Source of the DNA: Tubiluchus corallicola
Lineage: Eukaryota > Priapulida > Priapulimorpha > Priapulimorphida > Tubiluchidae
Reading direction: 5' to 3'
Assembly: GCA_030141605.1 (NCBI GenBank)
Contig: JAQGDQ010000590.1
Coordinates: 1-47,500 of the forward strand
DNA length: 47,500 nucleotides
Part shown: positions 21,101 through 32,565 of the stretch, in pieces
Layout of the letters: the number at the start of each line of letters is the position of its first letter
Position numbering within the stretch: the stretch's first letter is position 1
Translations under genes and position numbers: made by a program
Notes under the pieces: generated by a model
The model's input: only the letters and a program-made list of their open reading frames with translations
Database searches by the model: none
What the model was told of the DNA's origin: nothing

Positions 21101-23758
21101 GAAAGAACGCACAGCGGTTATGGACCGTAACAGTGCGGTTGCAGTACGAGCACATGAAATCGATGACCATGCCACAGCGGGACATGTGCTGCTTTAAGCT
21201 TTGAGCGAACAAGAACGTGTCGTTGCATTCCAAGCACTTGTGAGTCCCTGACGAGGTTTTGTAATGTTTCGGAGCCTCCTCGGGCCTGTAAAGCGGAGTC
21301 ACCCTGTGACTCCTTAATAAGGCAAAAGTCACATCAGCAGGTACACAAGTTTTAACACTGGTATTTGCAGCAACTGTTGAACTGTCACTTGTAGACATAA
21401 GTGGTGACACCAAACTGTCACTTGTAGACGTAAGAGGTGACACCGAACTGTCACTCATAGAGGTAAGAGGTGACACCGAACTGTTACTTGTAGATACAAG
21501 AGGTGACACCGAACTGTCACTCATAGAGGTAAGAGGTGACACCGAACTGTTACTTGTAGATACAAGAGGTGACACCGAACTGTCACATAGAGGTAAGAGG
21601 TGACACCGAACTGTTACTTGTAGATACAAGAGGTGACACCAAACTGTTACTTGTAGACGTAAGTGGTGACACCAAACTGTTACTTGTAGATACAAGAGGT
21701 GATACCAAACTGTTACTTGTAGATACAAGAGGTGACACCAAACTGTCACTTGTAGATAAGGGGTGACACCGAACTGTCACTCATAGAGGTAAGAGGTGAC
21801 ACCGAACTGTTACTTGCATATACAAGAGGTGACGCCAAACTGTTACTTGTAGATGTAAGAGGTGACACCAAACTGTTACTTGTAGATAAAGAGGTGACAC
21901 CAAACTGTTACTTGTAGACATAAGAGGTGACACCAAACTGTTACTTGTAGATACAAGAGGTGACACCGAACTGTCACTCATAGAGGTAAGAGGTGACACC
22001 GAACTGTTACTTGTAGATACAAGAGGTGACACCGAACTGTCACTCATAGAGGTAAGAGGTGACACCGAACTGTTACTTGTAGATACAAGAGGTGACACCG
22101 AACTGTCACTCATAGAGGTAAGAGATGACGCCAAACTGTTACTTGTAGATACAAGAGGTGACTCTGAACTGTTACTTGTAGACGTAAGAGATGACGCCAA
22201 ACTGTTACTTGTAGACATAAGAGGTGACACCAAACTGTTACTTGTAGACGTAAGAGGTGACACCGAACTGTTACTTGCAGATACAAGAGGTGACTCTGAA
22301 CTGTTACTTGTAGACATAAGAGGTGACGCCAAACTGTTACCTGTATATGTAAGGGGTGACACCAAACTGTTACTTGTATATGTAAGAGGTGACACTGAGC
22401 TGTCACTTGTAGATGCAAGAGGTAACATCGAACTACCACTCGTAAACATAAGAGGAGACATAGAGCTGTTACTTATAGATGTAAGAGGTGACAACGAAAT
22501 GTCACCCGAAAAAGTAAGAGGTGACACCAAATTGGCACTTGTAAACGAAAGAGGTGACACTGAACTGTCACTTATAGACGTAAGAAGTGACACCAAACTG
22601 TCACTCATAGTCGTAAGAGGTGACACCGAACTGCTACTTATAGACCTAGGCGGTGACATTGAACTGTTACCTGTAAGCATAGTAGGTGACACTGTTTTCG
22701 CTGAATTGGCAGTAACTGTGATGTCAACAGCAAGCTTAGGATCAAATTTAACATTTTTGTCAGAATTATAGTTAACATACACAACAGTAGGTGCAGAATT
22801 AGTAACTTCTGAAGCAGAATCTGTAATACGCTTTAAATGAGGCAAGACTTTTAACCGAGAGACTTTGCCGTTGGTCGATTTTTCACTTTCACTTTCACTT
22901 TTTACAGAAATCACTTCGTCTTTCCGCATTTGTTGTGTAATTTCCACTTGCTTAAGTAACTCTGCTGAAGTCTTCGTTAAGTGAGCGGAATGGATGGTAG
23001 CTGGATGAACGCTTTCTACAGGAATTAGTCGATGTAAACTTCTTACAGAAGTGACCAACGGCATATCATTGCTCACCGATGCTGCAGACACAGGTTTCTC
23101 ACTTGCTGTGCAGCTACTTGAGACAGGCTCCGAATGTTCTCTGATCTTCCCCAAATGTTCAACATTCGCAGTCGATTCTATCCTAGTTTTCTGCAGTTGC
23201 ACCAGGGTGTCTGGCCACTCGGTCTCGGACTCAATGGTATCAATGGACATAGTGTCGTCATCTGAAACTAAAGAATGGCACTTCAATGGCGCGTTTGATC
23301 TACATAAACATGCAGAGTGCTAGGATGGATAAAACTTCACAAAGGAGTAAAGTTAAAGGTTGGCAAGTTCGGTTGTGAGGCAATGCACATGCTCCAGAGT
23401 TAATAGGGCCAGTCAAGATACATTTTACAAAAAATCCATATCAGTTTACATGCATATAGGAGAGTATTTCGCTACAGTACAATGTATCATTACATCAACT
23501 GACTGTATAATATAGGACGACTTCTCTTCAACCCCTCAACACACAACACAACTTCAACACTTACATAGTTAAGATGTAGTTTAATTATAGAACTAATTAA
23601 AAAGTTGCGCGCTACTACATGCTTAGAGCAGTGAAATGTCCAACAGAATGAAGTTCTTTACCTTCTAGCAAGTCGGGCATTTTGCCTTCCTCCTTTTTCA
23701 TCACTTTCAAAATTTCCACATCGTCACTGTCTCCACCATCAACAGTAACATCAGCCAT
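18162..23758 (-). CDS. ZNF592/ZNF687/ZNF532-like multi-C2H2 zinc-finger protein, frame broken
   Basis: Exon 1 is 23662-23758 (MADVTVDGGDSDDVEIL, donor GAAG/GTAAAG) and exon 2 is 23261-18162 (acceptor TTTCAG/AT), both in phase 1. The N-terminal third is acidic, then Ser/Thr-rich. An array of 11-residue Ser-Pro repeats follows (21380-22695). About 16-17 C2H2-type fingers come next, the first near 21240 and the last near 18250. Family clues are a CLEC finger followed by a CSYC finger with HNRCAFFHHLRKH, a finger ending CFHYSRSLG, then CSKCP with HP spacing. Vertebrate relatives act in nuclear transcription complexes with ZMYND8. Three indels in the repeat (near 21886, 21757 and 21587; -1, -2, -2) leave the N-terminal part out of frame with the fingers. 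Assembly or sequencing error in the repeat, allelic decay, or an unseen intron are all possible. Intact length would be about 1730 residues. Confidence 0.75.
21380..22695 (-). repeat. 33-bp coding minisatellite (11-residue Ser-Pro repeat)
   Basis: About 40 units encode SSVSPLTSTSN variants on the minus strand. Every unit keeps the Val-Ser-Pro-Leu core. Units alternate in 66-bp pairs (TSMSD with VSTSN), and one block of pairs appears twice, at 21440-21600 and 21955-22130. Distal units near 22440-22690 are more diverged, as expected of older edge copies. Three units carry frame-shifting deletions. Confidence 0.9.
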
Positions 23759-23904
23759 CACTAGTAAGCTGTAACAATAGTAATGTTATTATCAAAACTT
23801 TAAGACGGTGTTTCAAAAAAGAAGCATGGAAGTGATGCCACGGCAGGCTTCTCTCAACTCGCTTTATATCTAAATATGTTAGCGGGTTAGTTCCGTTTTT
23901 GCCA

Positions 23905-24050
23905 ATTCAATTCAATTCAAAACGTGCATTTATTTCCATATTCATGATGTAACTGAGGCAAGTAAATGTATTTAATTATCACAATGGAAATAGGATGGTG
24001 AAAGACCAAGAAGGTCAACTAGTCAAGCCATCCTTCAATGGATGTATGTG
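23905..24050 (-). mobile_element. Truncated non-LTR-type 3' end
   Basis: On the minus strand the block ends aaataaatgcac, then a short ttgaattgaattgaattg tail. A similar tail ends the block at 26135-26320. Short pentamer tails after an AATAAA-like signal suit CR1/L2-like LINEs or SINEs that use them. No coding part is left. Confidence 0.45.
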
Positions 24051-24864
24051 ATTATTGGGATGACACTGTAGCTATTTCGCTCATGAATAGTAGCGAAATT
24101 ACATCATTACTATTTTACTTAGCAACTTGATCTGTTTAAAATTCACTAATCAACTTTAAATAACTGAAGGATGAAAATGCAATCAAAGATATCTAAACAT
24201 ATGAGAAAATGATAAAGAAAAAGCAATGGTAAGTAAAAGCCAAATAATGTGGTACAAATGAATACAAAAATGATCAAAATTCAAGCTGTCATATCGTCCA
24301 TGCATAACTCAAAATGAGAAAAATATGCAAAATAAGAACAATAACATTAAATGAAAAATAAAGAAAAACAAGTTAAATGAAATGAAAAGCAAGGTAGCTA
24401 AACAGAAATTTAAATAAATTTTCAAACAGGGAACTGAATCAAAATAATTAAAATAATAACAAACGTGTCTGATTAATAAACAAAACACAAGAAAAACAAG
24501 CCATGAAACAGGGCTGACATATTGGTATTAGAATTTTTTATATCATCGTGATAAACAAACTTCAAACTTAAATAAAGTATTAAAATAAGTGACCAAAGAG
24601 TTCGAGCAGTTTGCCAACAACTGTGCTGCTTGTTGCACATGTTCAGAACTGGGCCGGATTAACGCATAAGCACACTAAGCACGTGCTTAGGGCACAAAGC
24701 CGGCAAAAAATAAATTGAAAACACGTAAAGTTTTATTAAAGTATGCTAACAAAAATTCAAATAAAGTTGATAACAGCATTAGCAACTGTGTTACTGGTTT
24801 GAAAACATTATTCATTTTCAATAATTCAAAATTTTATTCAATTTAGCTCTTTAGTATTAGGTTC
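24051..24864. other. Intergenic AT-rich stretch upstream of the zinc-finger gene
   Basis: No gene. It holds degenerate A-rich sequence and, near 24650-24710, the motif gggccggattaacgcataag, whose form recalls DNA-transposon ends. Confidence 0.4.
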
Positions 24865-25357
24865 AGTGGCAGCTTACAGCTAAAATTCACAAGGGGTGCT
24901 GCTTCAAAAAATGTTTAGCTATGTTTTTATACTGTGTAAAAAAGAAACAAACATATGTAATTTTAATGTTGTAATTTATAATTTTAAATAAACAAACATA
25001 TAAAAGCTTATACATAAACTTAATGAAAGCCTAAACAAAAATTTTTTTGCTTACTAATAGCTTAAATTGTCGCACTTTAAGCTTGATTCATTCACGGTAA
25101 GCATGTGACAGCTGGAAACTGTGTAAGCGACAGTACTTTTTCTACCTGGGCTCAAGACACGGCTGCATGCGCACAACAGTCAAACGCATGTTGCCGGAAC
25201 GCACTGTGCTGGGCTGTGAAGCAAACAGTGCTACCCTCACGTGCACGTATGAAGAAAGAACTGAAGAAAAAGACTTATTACATTGAATATTATCGATAAT
25301 ATCAAGTGAAAATAGGAGGTGCTGCAGTTCTACAGTACCCATACACGAGCTGCCACT
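24865..25357 (-). mobile_element. hAT-like non-autonomous transposon, inverted copy
   Basis: Ends agtggcagct and agctgccact are inverted repeats. The reverse complement follows 13577-14242 closely at its left side: gtactgtagaactgcagcac, attatcgataat, and agtact with gctcacacag-like motifs. A clear target duplication was not found. Confidence 0.7.
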
Positions 25358-25691
25358 GGTTAAGCTGTGAGGTTGCCCTGAATGTTTACCTTAGCTAAAT
25401 CATTCTAGTAGCTAGTGACCTCCGGTACTGCAAATGACTATTTTTTTGCTATTGGCAGACATCATGCCATCTTTTTTGTAGCTGATTTATTTAAGTAAAA
25501 TTTCATTCTGAAATAAACAAAGAAATTAAGTGGTGTAAATGCCATATAGGACAATTGCGTTTGTTTTATATGTAATGCAGCATAATTTGTATCACATAAC
25601 GAGCATGCTTTGGGCTGTGAAATGTGTGATGTGGGGCAATGTAAAGAGCCGGTACATCAGATGCTGGGTTTGCTTAGGGCACCAGCACACC

Positions 25692-25940
25692 TTGAACCAT
25701 CCATAGTTCACACTAGTAAAATTTCGTAGAAAGTAACTCCCAAATGTGTTCAGACTGGAGACCAAAACGGTGAGTTACTCTCTGGCAGTAAGTGCAAGCC
25801 GACACTCCCTTCTCTATTTATTACGAAAAGTGTCGAAAGTAACCCACAGAGACGGTCACGATAGACGGTAAATCAATTCGCAGCAAATGTCGAATAGTTT
25901 GCAGACAGAAAACTCGCTACTCTGATTGCGTAGTAAAAGT
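25692..25940. mobile_element. Diverged relative of the foldback element in the inverted arms
   Basis: Shares, in order, gagttactctctggcagtaa, gacactccct, attacgaaaagtgtc, gtcacgatagacggtaaatc and gcagcaaatgtcgaatagtt with 6300-6480 (and its mirror). It shows the arm element is a dispersed family. Confidence 0.5.
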
Positions 25941-26134
25941 TCTAGCTCACATTTCCACTCATACAATCCCTCGTTTCATCAAGTTGACCTCATTTAAAAT
26001 TTTTCGCCATTACTTTTACAGTTTACAGTAATACTAATACAGTTTACAAATTTAAATTTTTTTTAATCCAATCAAATGAAAAGAAATCAGCATTTCAATG
26101 AATCACAACACTTGCATCTGATTTAATATGAAAT

Positions 26135-26320
26135 TCAATTCAATTCAATTCAAAAAATGATTTATTTCTAATATAATATTTATAGCGCAAATACAACACA
26201 TTATGTAAAGTGTGTAGAGATGGGGTGGCGAAACAACAGCAGGTCATCGAGTCAGCCGCCCCTACATAACTTAGGAATAGTATAAAGCACGGCAGAGTAT
26301 ATGGTTCGGTGAATAATACG
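26135..26320 (-). mobile_element. Truncated non-LTR-type 3' end, second copy
   Basis: On the minus strand it ends tagaaataaatcatttttt then ttgaattgaattgaattg. The upstream part (gactcgatgacctgctgttg) differs from the copy at 23905, so the two share mainly the tail type. Confidence 0.45.
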
Positions 26321-26730
26321 CAGTTAGATCTTAAGTGTAGCAAATAAACAAAATGCAATGCAGTTAAATCATGATTATACCAATGGAAAAAAGCAAGCAA
26401 ATAATGCAGTTAAGTCATGAATGCAACTACAGAAATGCATGCAATGCATTTAAATTACAAATGCAGTGAATGAACGAAAATGTAGTTAAATCATGAATGC
26501 AACAAATAAACAAAAGGAAGAAAATTTGTGCAGTAAATCTTAAATGTAGTAAATGAACAAAAGCAATCAGTAATCATAATGTGATAAATAAACACAAAAA
26601 GCAAGCAATGCAGTCAATTTATAAATGCAGCTAATAAATGCAAAGCAACCAAAAAAACTGTAACTAAATTTTAAATGTGACAGTTTAAAAAAGCAAAATT
26701 TAATCATAAATATAGCAAATATATTCAGGC
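26321..26730. repeat. Degenerate tandem repeat of about 45 bp
   Basis: Loose repeats of gcagttaaatcatgaatgca followed by aataaacaaaagcaagcaat. Units vary strongly in length. Confidence 0.5.
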
Positions 26731-28748
26731 AGGCAAGCAAGCATATCTCCAATCGGACTGGAGATATTCAGCAACTGACCACAATGGACCAAAGTTTCAA
26801 GCTAACCAATAGCAAATCCAATAAAGCACAGTGTTTTTTTATTTTTAGAAATAGCATAGTAAACCCATGTAATGCATTACCAGCACCAACTGTAACAATC
26901 GTAAAGGCCTTGGGCTACATACAAACAAAGCACCAACTGTGGTCAAATTTTCAACTGCTATTGTAAATGTAATGCAAAGAGTAATGTAAAGATTTTAAGG
27001 GGACATGAGCACTGGACATAGCAGTTAGCAAATTTTGCTAGGAGTACGATATTTCAAATTATTTCAATGATAAAGAACGAAATACAATTGAAACAATTAG
27101 TTCACAATTTTAGGTAAAAATCAAATTCAAATTAAAAAATTTATTCAACTGAAATGTTGGATGTTCAGTAGTTTAGCTGCACTCTTCAACAATGTTAATC
27201 TCTGTCTTGATTAGATTAGGTTAGATTTCGAACACTCTACCATAAATTTAAATAGTGAAACCGATGTATTTAAGTATAGTTTAAAACAGACTTAGGCATG
27301 TTAATTAGAGCAGTAAACTTTTAAGAACTGTCTCAAAATTTTTTGCAATACACCATAATTTATTATCTGTATATCTATCTCTCTATATCATAGTTCATAA
27401 GCAAAAATTTGCAAAGTGCGCATGCGCCGAAAATTCAAGCACTAGGCCTTGAATTAATCTAGTAAAAGCAAAATATCAATTTCAGCCAAACTCCCAATCC
27501 CCGTATGACAAGCGGGAAATTATGTTTATTTGCAAATAAAATGTATTGTTAAAAATCTAATTAGACAATTTCTTGTTTTGACAGCAAAATATGATTAAAC
27601 AATAATTGTATTCGATGAAAAACGCTCACATTAATGTTGAAAATCATACAACCTACTAAGCAAAAGGGAAACGACGAGTTCGCTGGCAGCGCCACCACGT
27701 CAAAGAACTACCCACAATTCCACTCTCATAACAGAAGAACGTGTTCGTCGTGTTGCTTGCACGAAGTTTGTGTTTAAGAATTTACGCTTGTTACTGTTGT
27801 TTTGATTTTCGTATCTCTCACAATTTTATTCTCAGGAGTCAAAGAAATTGTTTGAATTGCTCTTAGTTTAGCGAATTGTGTAATGACTGATGAGTTATTT
27901 TATAGCACAGAAATCAAATGAATGGATACAGGATAATGCAAATATTTGCCTGGCTTCAAAGAGTTATGTGGTTAGCACTGAGACAGGGAGAAATCACCTT
28001 TCAGCGCTGATTTAAACTTGTTTACTAAATTTATTTTATTTAATCCAAAACTTAATCTGCTTGTCTGATATAATTTAACACCTTATGTACAAAAACGTTG
28101 CTACCAGGCTCAAGCAGATTTGGGGCAGTCCATTCATTCACAGGTCTACAGGTTGTAGTGAAACTCAAATCGATTCAAAAGACAAAAATGTACTTTGGCA
28201 ACTGTACTTGACAAAACAATCACTTTAATTTTCAGTGTGGGTTTGACTAAGAAGAGGTGAATCTAGGAAATGGGAATTACTTTTCACCTGCCTATCTTAA
28301 AAAATACGCAAACTATCAAAAATACACTTTATTTTTTCATTTTGCTGTTGCTTTTGTCACATGTTATGAAAAAAATGTGGTCTTGTAAAATTTCGCACTC
28401 GTTTTATAATAGTTTGTGCCCTGGCAATACTGTGCCGTACCTAAATGGTTCTAAAATGTGGCTGGTTTTTTATCCATGGTTTTGTTAACTGGTGATCAGC
28501 GTAATACAATTAATAGTATTGATACTATTAATAGAATTGTTACTAAATTAATTTCTTTGTGATTTTTTGCTAGCAAAAGTGTCTAGTATACTTAATTCTG
28601 CATTACAGTACATAGTTCTAGCTCTTATGCGTCTGATATAATGACTGTGCCACATTAAACATGTTTTATTTTTTCTCTGGGTTTTTTATTACTTACTTCA
28701 CAGCGTATGTATATGCATATAAAAGCACAAAAACACTCTTCGTAAATA
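26731..28748. other. Intergenic stretch, possible ANAPC11 promoter side
   Basis: No coding exon is recognised. A less AT-rich segment near 27660-27760 (gcgccaccacgtcaaag) might include the 5' end of the ANAPC11 transcript, because a splice acceptor lies just before its coding start. This is inference only. A perfect 10-bp-arm palindrome (ttaatagtat, tg, atactattaa) sits near 28509-28530. Confidence 0.3.
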
Positions 28749-29160
28749 AAGCTTAAAAAATTCGTCTCGAGATTTTTGTATCACTTATATGCTGTCTTAT
28801 TGCATACAGAGCTTGTGTTAGGAGTAACACTGTATAAACTTGTACAATTTAAACTCCCACGATGACAGTTAAGTGCAGTCATTTTGAGGGTAAGTTGTTT
28901 GAAACAAGTATTGATAACATTGTGCAAAGTTTCAAAAAATAACTACAGCATTTGTGGCACACAGTTCACTAACTAAACAAAAGTTAAATTATTTTATAAT
29001 TACTTTGTATTGTTAATAAAATAAATAATGTGTTTTTTGGTGAGCCAGTGGAGCACTTTGGGATAGCAGTGCACTGCCATTTTATCAGGTAGTGCGAATA
29101 TTTGAAATTATTTCAATTTCTTTTTTCCAGTTACATTAGTCTTTCAAACATATAGGCGTA
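28749..29160 (+). repeat. Interspersed repeat family B, copy 3, interrupted
   Basis: Matches 12817-13443 from aagcttaaaaaattc to the ccagttacattagtc motif, where a pogo-like element is inserted. A few bases of the same repeat (aatgctaacttatata) resume at 29679, after the insertion. Confidence 0.65.
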
Positions 29161-29677
29161 CAGTGTTCCCTCGCTACTTTGCGGTTCGTTTATCGCGGAC
29201 TCGCTGTTTCGTGGGTTTTCACAGATATATTAATGTAAAATATTTATCTCGGTATTTTTGCTGTTTCGCGGGTTTTTGCGGTACCCCGTCTAAAGTATTT
29301 TTGCTCATGCGCAGTACTTATTGTACAGCAATGAATAGATTTGATGAATTTTGCATAAAAAATCACAAAATGTATAAAAATATAGTAAAGGTATTAATTC
29401 TAACATTAAAAGAATATTATAAATCATAAAAAATTACCATTTACAGTAAATAGTGTATTTATTCGGCAGATGAATGCACACCAAAAATCGGGAGATCGTT
29501 GCCATTTTGCTGCAGTTGGCCGCCATTACAGGATCGTTATATCAAGAGTGTGGAGAGGGTTTATAAAGACTTAAAATAATGTATAAGTACTAAAATAAAG
29601 TATAGCGTCCCTGCTTCGAGGAAATTCACTTATCGCGGGTGGGCCTGGAACAGAACGCGATAAGTGATCGAACATTG
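29161..29677 (+). mobile_element. pogo/Tigger-like non-autonomous transposon
   Basis: Left end cagtgttccctcgctacttt. Right part has cgaggaaattcacttatcgc and acgcgataagtgatcgaaca, ending near cattg. The ttatcgcgg motifs occur in both end regions. A 5' TA is present; the 3' side reads CA, possibly mutated. It interrupts a family B repeat. No transposase frame in 517 bp. Confidence 0.7.
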
Positions 29678-29968
29678 CAATGCTAACTTATATACACAGA
29701 CTAATGCATAATTAAGTAAAGTCCACGTAAAACAACTGAAGTTACTGAACTGATGTTTTGCTTTACACACATGTCACGTGATGGTTGTAGTTAAGACGCG
29801 TTGCTATGGTACATTTAACTTTTGATCTAAAGCAACCGTGCGTGCGCACAACGAAACTGCTAAAACACTTTTAATATTTTTAAATATGTTTCAAACAAAT
29901 GCATTTGATTGTCATAGCTGTGCATTTATAATAATTATAATAATGTTCACTAGAATTGCTATGCATTT

Positions 29969-30849
29969 TAGAGATGGGCGATTTCGAAATTTTGTAATTT
30001 GATTATAATCTAGTTCTTGTAACTCGATATCACGATTAATCTTTTGGAACCTTTTCTAGTGTTTTAACCATATTTTTCAAACATTGCAGCCCTGAAATAT
30101 AGCCTATAAACTTTTTAGTAGCTGTTTTTCGTACTTGTAAACTATTTTTGTAGATGTACATTCATTGATTGCTCTATCATTATGTCAACTGCACACGTGA
30201 AAACGAATTTGAAGCTCTACTTTTCAACACTGTGGTTTGCAATTGTAGGCATTGTGTACGGTGAGAACAACGAAAAAATGTAAGAGTTCAGTTCATTTGT
30301 GCCTAAAACACTGCCAAGCATTTTGATTAATCTCGATTAATTCGATTACTGTTCAATCACCGGTTATATAAATTTATACATGGTTATAATCTCGATCAGA
30401 CTATGGCCAAATCACGTTGAAAACACCAGTTCTCACAAGCAGCCAACGGCGAAGGGCGAAGGAGGTCATGTGACCCAACGGCCATGTGTAGAGGAGTAAA
30501 CCTTCCAAATCAGGAGTGGAGCCCCGAAGGCAGACCAGTGCAGCATGCTGTCTGACTCCGGCAACTCCTGCAGCCAACCTGGTGCCAAACGTATTGCTCC
30601 GCTTTCTTTTGGACTACACCAGCGAGGAAGACAGGGGGTTCCTGTTGTCTGGGCAACTCAGGATCTCCATACACCTTGCCTAGGCATGCACCCTAGAGAC
30701 GTTCAAGAATCGCACTGCTCAGACACAGTCGATGCTGCAGCTGCCTCATTGTGATCAATAACTGACTCTCTTGGCTTACACTCCATTGTCTTTGGAGACA
30801 GAAGAATGCCAACTGTAATCTTGATTAATCTGTCAATCGCCCGCCACTA
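29969..30849 (+). mobile_element. hAT-like element with nested repeat
   Basis: The left end tagagatgggcgattt and the reverse-complemented right end tagtggcgggcgattg form an imperfect inverted repeat. Next to each end are tgattaatc and attataatc motifs. A family D repeat (30438-30818) sits inside it. No transposase is seen. Confidence 0.55.
30438..30818 (+). repeat. Interspersed repeat family D, copy 2
   Basis: Closely matches 17494-17858 in the same orientation, with small indels (an extra ggcaactcct near 30551). It is nested in the hAT-like element and ends about 90 bp before the ANAPC11 acceptor. Confidence 0.8.
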
Positions 30850-30913
30850 ATTTATGCCTTCATAATGCAGTTAGTGTGGTGACTAATTTTCCTATTCATC
30901 TGTTTCAGAGAAC

Positions 30914-30931
30914 ATGACTTATGAAAGATGA
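30914..30931 (+). promoter_or_regulatory. Minimal upstream ORF overlapping the ANAPC11 start
   Basis: After a probable acceptor (ctgtttcag, ending 30909) an ATG at 30914 opens a five-codon frame. Its TGA (30929-30931) overlaps the ANAPC11 ATG (30928-30930) as ATGA. A second ATG at 30921 opens another out-of-frame reading of 22 codons. Both would affect start choice if the transcript begins upstream. Confidence 0.45.
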
Positions 30932-32523
30932 AGGTCAAGGTCAAGTACTGGACAGCGGTGGCAACTTGGCGCTGGATAGCCAACGACGATAATTGTGGGA
31001 TCTGCCGAATGGCCTTTGACGGTTGTTGCCCCGATTGTAAAATACCTGGAGACGACTGTCCTTTGGGTGAGCATCAACGTTAATGTACTAATTTACGTTG
31101 AATTCTTAGTTACTGTTGTGTTAAAGGTCATATGCGTGCTTGAAAATCAAAAACGTCTGTAAGTCGGCATAGTTAAAACTATGTTAATAATAATAATAAT
31201 AATAATCTTTATTTAAAGTCGGCTTTTGGGTCAACAATTAACATTAGCTCAAAGAGCTATTATCGCCGACTGTAAATAACAACCTACATCTACATAACAG
31301 AGACTATTATTTCCCCACTTTTACCCTAAATACCACGTGTCAGGCAGGGCAGAGAAGGTACCATTCTTAAAGTCTTTGGTATGACCCGGCCGCTGGTTCG
31401 AACTCACGACCTCAAAGATGGAAAGCAGACGCATTACTACTAGACTAAACCATCTGGTCGACATGTTATTATGCTTCAAAGTACAATGCACCAAAAATAT
31501 GGTCAGATGTCAATTTCTGTTTTTTTTTTTGTAAAAACAAACTCTAAATATAAATATATCGGATTTTTATATTCTAGCATCAAAATTATTAAGAAAATGT
31601 TAAAAAGGTTACTAAAAATCTAATTTTATAACCGGATATTCACTTTTTTTGTCTAGAAACTAGTATTGCAATTGTAAAAAATTCCTATTTTCAAACTCCA
31701 ATTGTAGCTCCTGGAAGCTTTCATTTTGCTTCTGGTTTTTTCTATTCCAAGCCCAAATCGTCGTCAGGAAGAGCCATCTACTGGATTTAAATGCAAATTC
31801 AATGCGTTCTTGCAAAGTCCATAGCAACTAACATTTGCGCAGTTGCTAAGTATCTTGCAGAAACGCGACCAAAAACAATGGCTAACTTTAACAGTGATTT
31901 TCTCAAGATTATGTTTTTCAGTGCTTAGCCTGCACTGCAACTTCAACGTGGATTATCTCAGCTTAGAAATGACATAGAGCGATGAACTTGGTATCAAAAT
32001 GATCCCCGTGAAATAGAGATTCAAGATATGTGAATAACTAGAAAGGCTTAATTGCCAACTTATAGACGATTTTGCTATGCAAGCACACATTGCATAAGCT
32101 GCTTACATAGTACAGTAAGTCCTCATATAACGATGCTGATGCATTCCGGCAAAACATGCCGTTAAGTGAAACATCGTTAAATGAAACCATGAAAAGTAAT
32201 GTAAAAGAAGCGAGACACCTTTCACAAGTAAAAATCAGTGCTGCTTAATTTAGAAAATTAAACATTCTATGAGTCTTAGTCATATTTCTACTAATAAATT
32301 TCCTCCTTGAAGCCACTTTTCTTACTAATATGTAGCTAGTAGTTTCTCTTTTATCACTGAATCCCTAGGTAGTTAGCGACTAAACACTGCATAATGGAAG
32401 CCAAGCCCTGGGGTTGCTTTTTGACAATTTTGTCTGGATATTGGTCGCTGGCTTCAAAGAAAATTCCCGAGGTGCATAAATCATTGCAAATAGATCTCAC
32501 TTGATACAACAGCCAGCTGCTAC

Positions 32524-32565
<42 letters not shown>

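Noticed and set aside
21569-22771. Plus-strand and alternate minus-strand ORFs (GDTKLLLVD, HLLYLQVTV types)
   Set aside because: Shadow frames of the Ser-Pro coding repeat.
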